From: Chryseobacterium herbae
GTDB taxonomy: Bacteria; Bacteroidota; Bacteroidia; Flavobacteriales; Weeksellaceae
Direction of reading: 5' to 3'
DNA: 64,000 nt
Assembly (NCBI RefSeq): GCF_025154075.1
Contig: NZ_JAOAMU010000001.1
Coordinates: 62,001-126,000, forward strand
Shown: one piece after another, positions 19,572 through 28,473 of the stretch
Layout of the letters: each line of letters begins with the position of its first letter
Numbering within the stretch: position 1 is the stretch's first letter
Program-made: the position numbers and the translations under genes
The notes under the pieces: generated by a model
What the model saw: only the letters and a program-made list of their open reading frames with translations
The model's database searches: none
Told to the model about the DNA's origin: nothing

Positions 19572-19660
19572 ATGAATTATTATAATCCGCAAAAATAAGT
19601 TTTATTTCCATTGTATTCAAATCGAGTTGTCTTGATTTGGCCTTAATTTATCCTTTCCAA

Positions 19661-20998
19661 TCATCTCGCAATACCCGGAATAACGGGAACGCTTAGATTT
19701 CCATACTGATCAACCGCCTGTACAGCAAAAATATAATTATCCTTGGAAAGTGGAATTTTAATGGTCAGCTCCTTGGTCCATATCTTTTTCTGCCACACAG
19801 AGCTATCAGTCTCTCTCATAAGAATATAATATCCTGCCGGCACTCCGGATTTTGGCTTTTCCCATTGCAACGTGGTAGAATTGGTGAGTTCCTTCACTTT
19901 TATTTCTACCTTTTCAGGTTTTGAAGTGGCTTTGGCGAGACTGGCCAGAACAGCAATATTCGCGGCCACATTTCTTTTCAGATAACTGTAATCGATAAAC
20001 TCAGGAAGATCACCATATTGTTTGTTATTTTCCACTCTTACATCCTGATGCTGGTGGTCATAATTTTCATAATACTCGGTAAGTCTCACCGAAGGATAGC
20101 CTCCATTGACAAAGCTGGAATGATCGCCTCCGCGCAGAAACCTGTCGTTTCTGTAAATCAATTTTACTTCAAGTCCTTTCACATATTTTTCTGCAACTTC
20201 TTTGATGTAACGGGCTAATTGCCGGGATTCACCGTCGTTTTCAAGCCCGATATTTCTTATGTTCAATGCTTTTTTATCCAAGTCTGCATAAGGCAGCCCT
20301 TCACTGAAAACTCTAAGGGTCCGGTTGTTGATTTCTCCGGTTTCTCCGGCTTTTGGATTTCCGATCATGTCATTATTCAGGACGGCTTCTATCTGCAGGT
20401 TTTCTTTTTTAGCTTTCTCTGCCAAAAGTTTGGATCCAAGCAGCGATTGCTCTTCTCCGGAAAAAGTAACGAAAATAAAAGAAGCCGGAAATGAAGATCT
20501 GCTCAGAATTCTTGCGGCTTCGATGACTGCGCTTACTCCACTGCCATCATCATTGGCGCCGGGAGCAAATGAGGTCCTGTTCATTACATCCGTCACCCTT
20601 GAATCCAGATGTGCTGAAATCAGGAAAATTCTTTTATCATTAGGATCTGTACCTTTCAGAAAAGCGATTGGATTTCCCAGATTGGTCACCTTGTCTACCC
20701 GTTTCCCATCGGGCTGAATATCTTCATGCTGCAAGTACACGTCCATCCTCCCGCCGGAGTTTTTGGCATATTCTTTAAATTTTCCGAGCACCCAGTTCCT
20801 TGCCGCTCCTATTCCCTGATTCTTATCGTCTACTGAACTCAAAGTATGTCTGGTATGAAAGCCTACAAGTTTGCTGATGTAAGATTGTAGAGAATCCGAA
20901 CTTACTTCAGAAACGTATTTCTTTATTTTATCGTCTTTTGAATGGGTCTGTGAAAAACCTACAAAAGGAATCAGCAACAGAAGAAGAGAATATTTCAT
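19661..20998 (-). CDS. M28 family zinc aminopeptidase, secreted, with C-terminal FN3-like domain
   Basis: A 445-residue exported peptidase. The chosen start gives the signal peptide MKYSLLLLLIPFVGFSQ; 12 upstream codons would spoil it. Zinc-binding and catalytic motifs of M28 are complete: SAHLDS (His and Asp), ANDDGSG (bridging Asp), FSGEEQSLLG (catalytic Glu and ligand Glu), NNDMIGN (Asp) and DHQHQDV (His). A fibronectin III-like domain (about residues 360-445) follows. It is less close to the triplet at 31932-36057 than those are to each other. Likely role is periplasmic or extracellular peptide degradation. Confidence 0.9.
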   Translation of the reverse strand: MKYSLLLLLIPFVGFSQTHSKDDKIKKYVSEVSSDSLQSYISKLVGFHTRHTLSSVDDKNQGIGAARNWVLGKFKEYAKNSGGRMDVYLQHEDIQPDGKRVDKVTNLGNPIAFLKGTDPNDKRIFLISAHLDSRVTDVMNRTSFAPGANDDGSGVSAVIEAARILSRSSFPASFIFVTFSGEEQSLLGSKLLAEKAKKENLQIEAVLNNDMIGNPKAGETGEINNRTLRVFSEGLPYADLDKKALNIRNIGLENDGESRQLARYIKEVAEKYVKGLEVKLIYRNDRFLRGGDHSSFVNGGYPSVRLTEYYENYDHQHQDVRVENNKQYGDLPEFIDYSYLKRNVAANIAVLASLAKATSKPEKVEIKVKELTNSTTLQWEKPKSGVPAGYYILMRETDSSVWQKKIWTKELTIKIPLSKDNYIFAVQAVDQYGNLSVPVIPGIAR

Positions 20999-21471
20999 AG
21001 GATGGGTATAAGAAGGATTAAATATACAAAACATAGACTAAGTTCAGGATAAGATATTCTGTTTTTACAGGGTCTGTGGAAGAGTTGTTGTTGGAGTACG
21101 CTAAGGCGCAAGGTTTTTAAACTTCATGAGTATTTAAGACGCAAGAAAATAAAAGATTTTCAGCAAGAGTGAAGATGAGATTGCTTCGTCGCTACGCTCC
21201 TCGCAATGACATTGGTATACAGTTTTATCAGAGATAAAATCCTTGCGCCTTACAGCATAATCCTTTCCTATTTCTTTGCGACTTTGCGAAAACCAACACT
21301 GCATTAAATTTTAATTTAAATAATATCTTGTTGGAAAAATGCTAAGAACGCAAAGACTTCAAACACAAACAAAGGTTAAAACACTGAAAACCAAATGCTT
21401 TTTCACTATGCAAAATATAAAACCGTGAATTATGACGCGATCAATTGTGTTTCAGATAAAATTCAAAAAAA
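20999..21471. other. Non-coding gap with decayed dispersed repeats
   Basis: No convincing gene. It holds several decayed repeat pieces typical of flavobacterial intergenic DNA (for example CTTTGCGACTTTGCGAAAA near 21280) and the palindromic repeat at 21177-21210. Confidence 0.6.
21177..21210. repeat. Dispersed repeat of the ATTGC...GCAAT class
   Basis: The stretch begins GAGATTGCTTCGTCGCT and ends CCTCGCAATGAC, with ATTGC (21180-21184) and GCAAT (21203-21207) as inverted ends. Sequences of this type recur between genes in many Bacteroidota and other genomes (from memory). Only one copy is in this window. Confidence 0.5.
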
Positions 21472-21491
21472 AGACCGTCTTTCGGCAGTCT
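21472..21491 (-). terminator. Terminator after the GLPGLI gene
   Basis: On the minus strand AGACTG pairs with CGGTCT (one G-U) and is followed by eight T residues, just after the stop codon at 21502. Confidence 0.65.
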
Positions 21492-21501
21492 CTGTTTATT
21501 T

Positions 21502-22329
21502 TTAATCTTTTTCAATCGGATTATTGGTCATTCTGAGCTTCTTCGCAATCAGAGCATCCATCTGTTTTCCGCTTTTCTTCAGTTCATTGTAATCCAGTTT
21601 GGTTACATAACCGTCTTTCAGTTCAAGCCCAATGACGCCTGCTTTGGAATCTACACTCATGCCGGCAATATCATCTACAGCAGTAAAGGTGTAATTTTTA
21701 ATCAATTTCCTGTATTCAGTATTGGTCATCTGCTTATTGTTTTTAGGAATAAAAGAAGTCACTGTACTGATTTTTTTAATCTGAATCAAATCAAAAACAT
21801 GATTATTTTCATTGTCTTTCACAGAAACAACAAGTCCCGGAAGTCCAGTGAATTTATAAGGACCATCACTCACCGGAAAGTCTTTGCTGAACCACGCTTC
21901 CCATTTTCTGCCTTTATAATCTGCTACTGCTTTCTGGCAGTTCATATTATTGATTTTTTTGAAATCATTCTCAATTTTCCACTTCGGAGCTTCATTATCT
22001 GAAGTTATAATGCTTACGGTTTTGTATTTGTCGTAAAAATTGATCGTCTTTTGAGCATAGTCTTTTTCTACAATATAGTTCAGATTACGGTCATATTGCC
22101 TGCTTTTTAAAAGGGCCGGATAGCTTTTATCAGCATTATAGGTGGAATCCCGTTCATATTTTACGCCATTCTGGAAATACGATTTTTTCCCATCCGTATC
22201 CAGATTCATATAATCTGTTATTACTGAATCTTTCTTCGCCGCATCGGGTTTCATTTTATATTCGTAAACAAAACGGTAGCTCTGGGCCGAAAAGAAAGAA
22301 GCCCATAATAAAAACAAAAGTCTGTACAT
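21502..22329 (-). CDS. GLPGLI family exported protein
   Basis: A 275-residue protein of the Bacteroidota GLPGLI family, named after its motif, seen here as the variant FTGLPGLVVSV near residues 165-175. The start at 22329 gives a signal peptide (MYRLLFLLWASFFSAQ); a start 57 bases upstream would add an unlikely hydrophilic leader. Function of the family is unknown; members are exported and often occur in several copies. It is a single-gene unit, divergent from the aminotransferase gene and followed by a terminator. Confidence 0.87.
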   Translation of the reverse strand: MYRLLFLLWASFFSAQSYRFVYEYKMKPDAAKKDSVITDYMNLDTDGKKSYFQNGVKYERDSTYNADKSYPALLKSRQYDRNLNYIVEKDYAQKTINFYDKYKTVSIITSDNEAPKWKIENDFKKINNMNCQKAVADYKGRKWEAWFSKDFPVSDGPYKFTGLPGLVVSVKDNENNHVFDLIQIKKISTVTSFIPKNNKQMTNTEYRKLIKNYTFTAVDDIAGMSVDSKAGVIGLELKDGYVTKLDYNELKKSGKQMDALIAKKLRMTNNPIEKD

Positions 22330-22493
22330 TTTAGATGATATATTGTTAAAATACTCTTGAACACAGGCTGAATCAGCCATTTCCAAATCTAGCGAATAAA
22401 TTGAAACCTGACAAAAATCTTTTTTTCAGTCTTACTTTTATTTCCCGGCAAAACGTTTTTATTATATATTTGTTAAAATTCAAAAAGACCCAC

Positions 22494-23690
22494 ATGGATA
22501 AACTTTCAGATAGAGTAAAGAGATTAGGTTACTCACAGACTTTCGTCATGTCAAACAAAGCAAGAGAAATGAAGGCCGCCGGCATTGATGTGATTAGTCT
22601 TACGCTCGGCGAACCGGATTTTGATGTGCCGGATAATATCAAACAGGCCGCTTTTGATGCCATTAACCAAAATTACAGCCACTACTCACCTGTTCCGGGG
22701 TTTATTGAACTTCGTGAAGCGGTAGCCCATAAATTAAAAAGAGACAACAATCTTGAATATAAGCCTTCGCAGATCTGTGTTTCCAACGGAGCTAAGCAGG
22801 CGATTCTAAATGTACTTGCCTCCGTTATCAATGACGGGGATGAAGTATTGCTTCCTGCTCCTTATTGGGTAAGCTACGATGAAATGGTGAAAATGATGGG
22901 TGGGACTTCCGTCATGCTTCCGACTTCTTATGTTACAGATTTCAAAATAACGGCTGAGCAGCTTGAAGAATCCATTACGGATAAAACAAAAGCGATTCTT
23001 TTCAGTTCTCCGTGTAATCCATCCGGTGGGTATTATACGTATGACGAATTAAAATCGATGGCGAAAGTCATTGCTAAATATCCTCATGTGACCGTGATTT
23101 CAGATGAAATCTATGAGTACATCAATTACGAAACAAAAACGACTTCTATCGCTCAGTTTCCGGAAATATACGAACAGACCGCTGTGATCAACGGAATGTC
23201 TAAGGCATTTGCGATGACTGGATGGAGAATCGGGTATTCTGCCTGTCCGGAATGGCTGGCGAAAGCTTGTGAAAAGATCCAGGGACAGATGACCAGCGGA
23301 GCGAATACGATGGCACAGAGAGCTTCCATTACCGCTTTGAAAACAGATCCTTCTGAATATAAATACATGATCGATGCTTTCCAGAAAAGAAGAGATCTTG
23401 TGTATGATCTGATGAAAGAAATTCCAGGATTTAAAGTTGTGCTTCCAAAGGCTGCCTTTTATTTCTTCCCGGATGTTTCCCATTATATCGGAAAAACACT
23501 GAACGGCACGGAGATTAAAGATTCCGATGATTTCGCGATGCTCTTACTGGAGCATGCTCACGTGGGTTGTGTAGGTGGTGTTTCTTTCGGAAGTCCTGAA
23601 TGCATCCGTTTCTCTTACGCAGCTTCTGAAGAAGACCTTAGAGGAGCGATGAAAAGGATCAAGGAATTGTTAGCGCCTTTCAATTCATAA
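22494..23690 (+). CDS. Pyridoxal-phosphate aspartate aminotransferase family (class I)
   Basis: A 398-residue class I aminotransferase, probably aspartate/prephenate type, converting aspartate and 2-oxoglutarate to oxaloacetate and glutamate. The start at 22494 gives MDKLSDRVKRLGYSQT, the usual beginning; an upstream in-frame ATG adds 31 unlikely residues. PLP contacts are visible: SNGAKQA, CNPSGG (Asn175), SDEIYE (Asp204), the Schiff-base lysine Lys237 in NGMSKAFAMTGWRIGY, and the substrate-binding Arg near FGSPECIRFSYA. It is a single gene with its own terminator. Exact substrate is inferred from family. Confidence 0.93.
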   Translation: MDKLSDRVKRLGYSQTFVMSNKAREMKAAGIDVISLTLGEPDFDVPDNIKQAAFDAINQNYSHYSPVPGFIELREAVAHKLKRDNNLEYKPSQICVSNGAKQAILNVLASVINDGDEVLLPAPYWVSYDEMVKMMGGTSVMLPTSYVTDFKITAEQLEESITDKTKAILFSSPCNPSGGYYTYDELKSMAKVIAKYPHVTVISDEIYEYINYETKTTSIAQFPEIYEQTAVINGMSKAFAMTGWRIGYSACPEWLAKACEKIQGQMTSGANTMAQRASITALKTDPSEYKYMIDAFQKRRDLVYDLMKEIPGFKVVLPKAAFYFFPDVSHYIGKTLNGTEIKDSDDFAMLLLEHAHVGCVGGVSFGSPECIRFSYAASEEDLRGAMKRIKELLAPFNS

Positions 23691-23731
23691 ATTTAATTTA
23701 GACTTGTTAAAAACTTGATATAAACTAAACA

Positions 23732-23757
23732 AAAAGCTCTGATTTCAGGGCTTTTTT
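23732..23757 (+). terminator. Terminator after the aminotransferase gene
   Basis: AAAAGCTCTGA pairs with TCAGGGCTTTT (11 bp, one G-U, small T loop) and runs into a T tract. Confidence 0.8.
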
Positions 23758-23804
23758 CTTTAAATCTATTAAAAACAATTATAGATTTTATTTATCGATA
23801 TTCA

Positions 23805-23836
23805 TTTGTTCGATAGATGAAATATTTATATATTTG
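23805..23836 (+). promoter_or_regulatory. Bacteroidota-type promoter of the peroxiredoxin gene
   Basis: TTTG (23805-23808) and TATATTTG (23829-23836) match the -33 TTTG and -7 TAnnTTTG boxes with a 20-bp spacing, placing the transcript start about 25 bases before the ATG at 23869. Confidence 0.7.
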
Positions 23837-23868
23837 CACTAGAAATTTAAATATAAAAACAGAAAATT

Positions 23869-24501
23869 ATGTCTTTAGTAGGAAAAAAATTCCCAAATGT
23901 AACAATCGATGCTATGTCTGAAATGGGTGACGATCTTAGAGTCAACATCCTTGAAGAAGCTACTTCTAACCAACAAAAAGTAATCTTATTCTGGTATCCA
24001 AAAGATTTCACTTTCGTATGCCCTACAGAGCTTCACGCTTTTCAGGATGCTTTAGGTGAATTTGCTAAAAGAAACACTAAAGTAATCGGTGCTTCTTGTG
24101 ATACCAACGAAGTGCACTTTGCATGGTTGAACACAGCAAAAGATAATGGAGGTATCGAAGGGGTAACTTACCCGCTTTTAGCTGATACTCACAGACAGCT
24201 AGCTAACATCTTAGGAATCGTAGACCAGGATTTCGAATACAATGAAGATGGAGAGGAAACTTTCACAGGTTCTAATGTAACGTACAGAGCGACTTATCTT
24301 ATCGACGAAACTGGAAAAATATTCCATGAGTCTGTAAACGATATGCCTTTAGGAAGAAACGTGAAAGAATATTTAAGATTAATTGATGCTTACACACACG
24401 TTCAGAAACACGGTGAAGTATGTCCTGCCAACTGGGAAGAAGGAAAAGATGCAATGAAAGCAGACAGAACTTCTACAGCAGAATACTTAGCTAAGAACTA
24501 A
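23869..24501 (+). CDS. 2-Cys peroxiredoxin (AhpC/Prx1 type)
   Basis: A 210-residue thiol peroxidase that reduces hydrogen peroxide and organic peroxides in the cytoplasm. The peroxidatic cysteine is Cys51 in FTFVCPTE; the resolving cysteine is Cys185 in GEVCPANW. Length and spacing are typical of the AhpC/Prx1 group. A good promoter precedes it, and codon choice looks like that of a highly expressed gene. The next genes on the strand are a thioredoxin-like protein and a small protein, beyond a 164-bp repeat-containing gap; the thioredoxin could serve as its electron donor, which is inference. No ahpF is present. Confidence 0.95.
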   Translation: MSLVGKKFPNVTIDAMSEMGDDLRVNILEEATSNQQKVILFWYPKDFTFVCPTELHAFQDALGEFAKRNTKVIGASCDTNEVHFAWLNTAKDNGGIEGVTYPLLADTHRQLANILGIVDQDFEYNEDGEETFTGSNVTYRATYLIDETGKIFHESVNDMPLGRNVKEYLRLIDAYTHVQKHGEVCPANWEEGKDAMKADRTSTAEYLAKN

Positions 24502-24510
24502 TCAAAACAC

Positions 24511-24645
24511 TATAACAATGTAGCAATTGCACACTAATATAGCAATATAAGAGTGTAACAATATAGCAGTGTAACAATGTAACAATATTTAAAATCCAAT
24601 ATTTTAATTGTTACACTGGTACATTATCCAATTGCTACATTGTTA
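24511..24645. repeat. Degenerate TAACAATGTAGCA-type repeats with 17-bp inverted repeat
   Basis: The gap between the peroxiredoxin and thioredoxin genes is made of degenerate 12-15-base units such as GTAACAATATAGCA. The outer ends form a perfect 17-bp inverted repeat, TAACAATGTAGCAATTG (24513-24529) and its complement (24629-24645), and CAGTGTAACAAT (24567-24578) pairs with ATTGTTACACTG (24607-24618). The whole can fold into a long hairpin in the mRNA. Confidence 0.85.
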
Positions 24646-24665
24646 AATTTCATAAAATTTAACTT

Positions 24666-24974
24666 ATGTACACAGAATTAACAGAAGATACCTTACAAAA
24701 TATCGTTAACGACAATGAAAAAGTAGTGGTTCAGTACGGCGCAACATGGTGCGGAAACTGCAGAATCATGAAGCCTAAATTTAAAAAACTGGCATCAGAA
24801 AACGAAGAAATTCCATTTTTATATGTAGATGCTGAAAAGCTTCCTGAAAGCAGAAAATTAGCTACTGTAGATAACCTTCCTACTTTCGCAGTTTTCAAAA
24901 ACGGTGAATTGGTGAATCAGGTACAGAGCAACCAGGCGGAAAGTTTAATTAACCTTTTTAACGAATTACAATAA
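24666..24974 (+). CDS. Thioredoxin-family protein
   Basis: A 102-residue single-domain thioredoxin with active site WCGNC (Cys29 and Cys32) and the cis-proline region DNLPTFAVF. The CGNC site differs from the classical CGPC, which usually changes redox potential. No signal peptide, so cytoplasmic. Its stop overlaps the start of the next small gene by 1 base (TAATG), so they are co-translated. Position after a peroxiredoxin gene suggests a role in peroxide defence, but this is inferred. Confidence 0.9.
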   Translation: MYTELTEDTLQNIVNDNEKVVVQYGATWCGNCRIMKPKFKKLASENEEIPFLYVDAEKLPESRKLATVDNLPTFAVFKNGELVNQVQSNQAESLINLFNELQ

Positions 24975-25222
24975 TGAAATTACCCGTAATCAGACAGTTT
25001 TATCAGAACCAGACTCCTGAGAATCTTGAAAAAACATTAGAGGTTTTAGAAAGCTTCTGCGAATTCAGAGGAACCAGTGAAGAAGATCTAAACGTAGCCG
25101 GAGAACTGATCACCAATATCTGTGGTGCTTTGGAAGTACACGCCAGCGTTCAGAACGGAATGAGCGAAAAAGACGCTTTAAATTCTTTTGCACAGAAGGT
25201 CTTAGGATCTATTGATAAATAG
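24974..25222 (+). CDS. Small conserved protein (DUF6952-like)
   Basis: An 82-residue acidic, all-helical protein without signal peptide or membrane segment; it has two cysteines (in ESFCEF and NICGAL). The family occurs in Flavobacteriia directly after the thioredoxin gene, as here with overlapping stop and start codons, but its function is unknown. The family name is from memory. Confidence 0.75.
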   Translation: MKLPVIRQFYQNQTPENLEKTLEVLESFCEFRGTSEEDLNVAGELITNICGALEVHASVQNGMSEKDALNSFAQKVLGSIDK

Positions 25223-25606
25223 TTTTTTTCTTTATTGAATCATTTAAAGATTTAATAATTAAAAGATTAAAAACACAGTACTACTGAGGATTTCCTCGAT
25301 ACTATATTTTCTCCATTCTTTAATTTCAATTGATAACACGTGCTTCAAAGCTTCTGTAATATGCCATTGCTGATGCGGTTGCCGTTGTTTATATAGCTTA
25401 AAGAATCCTATTAAAAATCCCGGTGAATGTCATCAGGATTTTTTGGGTTTCTTTATTTTATTAAAACACTAATTGCACAAATATTTTACACTAATGACAC
25501 GAATGCTTTAGTCCGTAAATTGTGATATTTGTGAAATCATTTGTGGTATTTGTGGTTAAAAATTTAAACAATGAAGCATTCAAAGATTTAAAGATTACAA
25601 ACAAAA
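25223..25606. other. Non-coding gap between convergent genes
   Basis: No gene seen. An imperfect hairpin at about 25413-25441 (AATCC...TGA ATG TCA...GGATTTTTT) may end the thioredoxin transcript. Around 25530-25567 a piece with TTTGTGGTATTTGTGGTTAAA resembles the ends of the dispersed repeats at 36222 and 38002. Confidence 0.5.
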
Positions 25607-25634
25607 AAAACCTGATGAATGAATCACCAGGATT
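25607..25634 (-). terminator. Probable terminator after the Bax-inhibitor gene
   Basis: On the minus strand CCTGGTGAT and ATCAGG form an imperfect stem that is followed by TTTTTTTTG, about 65 bases after the stop codon. Confidence 0.5.
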
Positions 25635-25698
25635 GTATATTGAAGTTAGAATTATGTTTTAAAACTCATCATTCATAACTTAAAACTCATACCTAAAT

Positions 25699-26388
25699 TT
25701 AGCTTCTTCTGCTCATAAAGATTCTAAGAATATACCAGAACAACAGCATAATAGAGGCGAAAAGCTGTAAAGATGCTCCCACATATTGTCCCGTCGTATA
25801 GACATTTTTAAGCTTGCTGGTTTCATACAAAATACTCGCAGAAGCCAACACCATCATTCCTACCGAGAACCAAAGCCCCAGGTTGAATCCGAAAATAGCT
25901 CCTGCTACAATCAATCCAATCGAAAGAAAACCTCCGATAATGATGATATTTCTTAAAAATGAAAAATCTCTTTTAGAAGTAAACGCGATCAGTGAAAGTC
26001 CTGCAAACATTGCAATCGTCAACATCGCCGCCTGGAAAATAATATTTCCTCCACCCTGCATTCCCGCTGCTATGTAAAGCATTGGCATAAAGATCAGCGC
26101 TTCCAGAATGATATAAAATCCTAATCCGAAATACTGCGTCGTTCTGCTCTGTGAAAGCGACCATTTGGAAGCCAGCATAGAAGCCAGCCAGAAAACACCG
26201 ATGATCAGCAACCATGTATATTTCTGCCCGAACATCATCGCAATGATTTCTGGTGGTACTGTTTTCACTAAAATAGTTTCAACCCCGATAAACGCAAGGA
26301 TTGATAAAGCAACATGTAAGTACGTTTTTCTGTAAAAAGATGCCTTTTCCACTTCTGAGGAATGAGCAACTAAAACATCTGTCATCAT
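25699..26388 (-). CDS. Bax inhibitor-1/YccA family membrane protein
   Basis: A 229-residue inner-membrane protein with about seven hydrophobic segments, matching the BI-1/YccA/TMBIM family. The N-terminal cytoplasmic part (about 25 residues) leads into the first helix at YLHVALSILAFIGVE; small residues and isolated acidic residues in the later helices fit the family fold. Family members affect calcium leak or membrane protease activity; no specific function is known for flavobacterial copies. It is monocistronic, 29 bp downstream of the exported-protein gene on the same strand. Confidence 0.88.
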   Translation of the reverse strand: MMTDVLVAHSSEVEKASFYRKTYLHVALSILAFIGVETILVKTVPPEIIAMMFGQKYTWLLIIGVFWLASMLASKWSLSQSRTTQYFGLGFYIILEALIFMPMLYIAAGMQGGGNIIFQAAMLTIAMFAGLSLIAFTSKRDFSFLRNIIIIGGFLSIGLIVAGAIFGFNLGLWFSVGMMVLASASILYETSKLKNVYTTGQYVGASLQLFASIMLLFWYILRIFMSRRS

Positions 26389-26417
26389 AGTTAGTATTTT
26401 TTTATTTGAATATTAAA

Positions 26418-26861
26418 TTATTTATCTTTCTTCGCCGGCATCACTCCAAGGATCTTTCCATCCTCTTCAAATACAGCCATGATCACTTCTTTTGAAGAAG
26501 AATCTCCAGCGTATTTATAATTGATACTTGGCAAACTGGAGCCATCCATTAATTTATGATAGCCCGTTTTTAAAATTTCCAGCTTTTTATTCACATCAAA
26601 GCCTTCCTTCACCTTTTTCAGAACGTCATCCGTAACGATTTCTTTCACTTTTTCTGAAAGAAGCGCGTCAACAGCCGGACGATTCGAAGATTTAAGTGCT
26701 TCAACAAACTTGAGAAAATTGTCATTATACAGATTGATCTTCTCTTTGCTCAGCTGTGCAGGCACCTCTTTCTGAGTCTTCTCAACCTTTACTCCGGTCA
26801 CTTTCTGAGCAAACATCAGTTGTGCTGCAAGCAATGTAAGTCCTAAAAATATTTTCTTCAT
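26418..26861 (-). CDS. Exported protein of unknown function
   Basis: A 147-residue protein with a signal peptide (MKKIFLGLTLLAAQLMFAQ) and a Lys/Glu-rich helical mature part, ending in a short segment with a beta-strand feel (KEVIMAVFEEDGKILGVMPAKK). I do not recognise a family; the ending resembles small periplasmic proteins with a NTF2-like or DUF3887-like core, which is a weak guess. It sits 29 bp before the Bax-inhibitor gene. Confidence 0.75.
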   Translation of the reverse strand: MKKIFLGLTLLAAQLMFAQKVTGVKVEKTQKEVPAQLSKEKINLYNDNFLKFVEALKSSNRPAVDALLSEKVKEIVTDDVLKKVKEGFDVNKKLEILKTGYHKLMDGSSLPSINYKYAGDSSSKEVIMAVFEEDGKILGVMPAKKDK

Positions 26862-26907
26862 AATCTATTTTGATATTTGGTGAAATAAGTGAGTTAAGAT
26901 ACGAAAA

Positions 26908-27942
26908 TCAGACCACTTCCAAAAATTTCATCGTATCTACATTATCTGCATACGTATTGAGAGCCGGATGCTGTGCCTCTCCAAATGGAATAGAATCCAA
27001 TCCAAGCTCGTTTTTAGCCACGATACACTGAATATCCTGCTCATTTTCAGCGATGAAAGTTTTCACTTCATCAATCGATGAATATCGGCTGAAATTAATT
27101 ACAGAAAGCGGACTGAAAAGCTTATCATCCTCTTTCAACATCACAAAATTATTATCCCAGAACAAATCACGGTTCAGAAGGTAAACCGCCCTGTTATAAT
27201 CGTAATTGTTGGCGTATTTATGATGATTGATGATATCCTGGAATCCAGTAAAACTTTCAAACAGTCTGTCGATTACAAAATCCTCAGGAATAAAAATTCT
27301 TGTCACATTTCTGCATCCAAGCCCGAAATATCTGAAAATATCTTCGGCCAGAAGCTGAAGTTCTTCAGGAGTTTCATCTCCTTTCAAAACCGCCGCAGAA
27401 GTTCTGTTTTTTCTGATGATGCTCAAATGATCTTTAAAATAATATTCAAGATATCTCGCGGTGTTGTTGCTTCCTGTCGCAATCACCGCATCGAAATTTT
27501 CCAGTTTTTCAACAAATTCAAATTGAACAGCACCACCGGAAAACTCATTCCATTTTTCCAACAGGAACGGAACCATTCGTTTATCCTTCGAAGATAATTT
27601 GATTAATGGAATGTGACCGCTTAGAACCACGGATATTACATCGTGAAGTCCAACCAGAGGAATGTTCCCTGCCAGGATCAGTCCTACTCTTTTTGAAGCT
27701 TTTGAAACGGAATAATTTCCGATCCAGTTATTTATATTTTCCTGACTTAGCAGCTGGGTCCATTCATTCAGAGCAAACTTCTGGTTTTCCATGGTGAACC
27801 ACGGGTTTTCTATTTCGGATCTTTTCAGCAATGATTCAAACTCGTTATCATGATCATTATAATCCGCTGAATCCTTTGATAAAAACTCTTTTATATACTC
27901 GCTTAACTTAATAAGTCCTAAAACTTGATTTTCGATATTCAT
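26908..27942 (-). CDS. Acyl-CoA reductase (LuxC-like domain)
   Basis: A 344-residue protein of the LuxC/acyl-CoA reductase family in the aldehyde dehydrogenase superfamily. Visible family segments are VGLILAGNIPLVGLHDVISV and FGLGCRNVTRIFIP, where the cysteine of GLGCRNV is the likely catalytic nucleophile. LuxC enzymes reduce acyl groups to aldehydes with NADPH; the substrate in Flavobacteriia is not established. The gene is divergent from a ferredoxin gene 59 bp away, a conserved neighbourhood that also carries serC and serA in this class. Confidence 0.85.
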   Translation of the reverse strand: MNIENQVLGLIKLSEYIKEFLSKDSADYNDHDNEFESLLKRSEIENPWFTMENQKFALNEWTQLLSQENINNWIGNYSVSKASKRVGLILAGNIPLVGLHDVISVVLSGHIPLIKLSSKDKRMVPFLLEKWNEFSGGAVQFEFVEKLENFDAVIATGSNNTARYLEYYFKDHLSIIRKNRTSAAVLKGDETPEELQLLAEDIFRYFGLGCRNVTRIFIPEDFVIDRLFESFTGFQDIINHHKYANNYDYNRAVYLLNRDLFWDNNFVMLKEDDKLFSPLSVINFSRYSSIDEVKTFIAENEQDIQCIVAKNELGLDSIPFGEAQHPALNTYADNVDTMKFLEVV

Positions 27943-27970
27943 AATTACTTTTAAATTGGGGAATATTTTG

Positions 27971-27978
27971 TAATTTTG
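27971..27978 (+). promoter_or_regulatory. -7 box of the ferredoxin promoter
   Basis: TAATTTTG matches TAnnTTTG and lies 23 bases before the ferredoxin ATG; a clear -33 TTTG at the right distance was not found. Confidence 0.5.
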
Positions 27979-28001
27979 TGCAAATTTAAAAAAAATTAGC
28001 G

Positions 28002-28352
28002 ATGGCTATTAAAATAACTGATGAATGCATTAATTGTGGTGCCTGTGAGCCGGAATGCCCAAATAATGCGATATATGAAGGGGCCGTAGACTGGAAAGCT
28101 TCTGAAGGTACTGCTCTTGCAGGTACTATTACCTTGCCGTCAGGACTTACTGTAGACGCAGATTCGCCACAGGAACCTGTGAGTGATGATGTATATTTCA
28201 TTGTAACTGACAAATGTACGGAATGTAAAGGATTCCATGAAGAACCTCAGTGTGCAGCGGTCTGCCCGGTAGATTGTTGTGTTCCTGATGAAGATCACGT
28301 AGAATCTGATGAAGCGCTGCTTAATAAAAAAGCGTTCTTACACGGTGAATAA
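28002..28352 (+). CDS. 4Fe-4S dicluster ferredoxin
   Basis: A 116-residue cytoplasmic electron carrier with two iron-sulfur cluster sites: CINCGACEPECP (Cys9, 12, 15, 19) and CTECKGFHEEPQCAAVCP with an insert between its second and third cysteines. This pattern is that of bacterial ferredoxins of the FdxN/Alv type. It has an acidic tail. A terminator follows 9 bases after the stop. Its partner enzymes are not evident; the divergent acyl-CoA reductase is only a neighbour. Confidence 0.92.
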   Translation: MAIKITDECINCGACEPECPNNAIYEGAVDWKASEGTALAGTITLPSGLTVDADSPQEPVSDDVYFIVTDKCTECKGFHEEPQCAAVCPVDCCVPDEDHVESDEALLNKKAFLHGE

Positions 28353-28360
28353 TAAAGGCT

Positions 28361-28387
28361 CCGTCTCAGCGTTGAGGCGGTTTTTTT
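28361..28387 (+). terminator. Terminator after the ferredoxin gene
   Basis: CCGTCTCA pairs with TGAGGCGG (8 bp, one G-U) around GCGT and is followed by seven T residues. Confidence 0.85.
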
Positions 28388-28473
28388 AACTATAAATTTC
28401 AAAGAATCTAGTAAAATATCAATAACAAAACCGCAAGTCCGTAAAATTCTTGCACAACCAAAAAAGTAAAAAT

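Noticed and set aside
23100..23483. 127-codon minus-strand frame
   Set aside because: Antisense to the aminotransferase gene with intact PLP motifs; no recognisable domain of its own.
24511..24645. Repeated short units looking like a small CRISPR array
   Set aside because: Units are degenerate, have no unique spacers of constant length, run inverted in the second half, and no cas gene is near.
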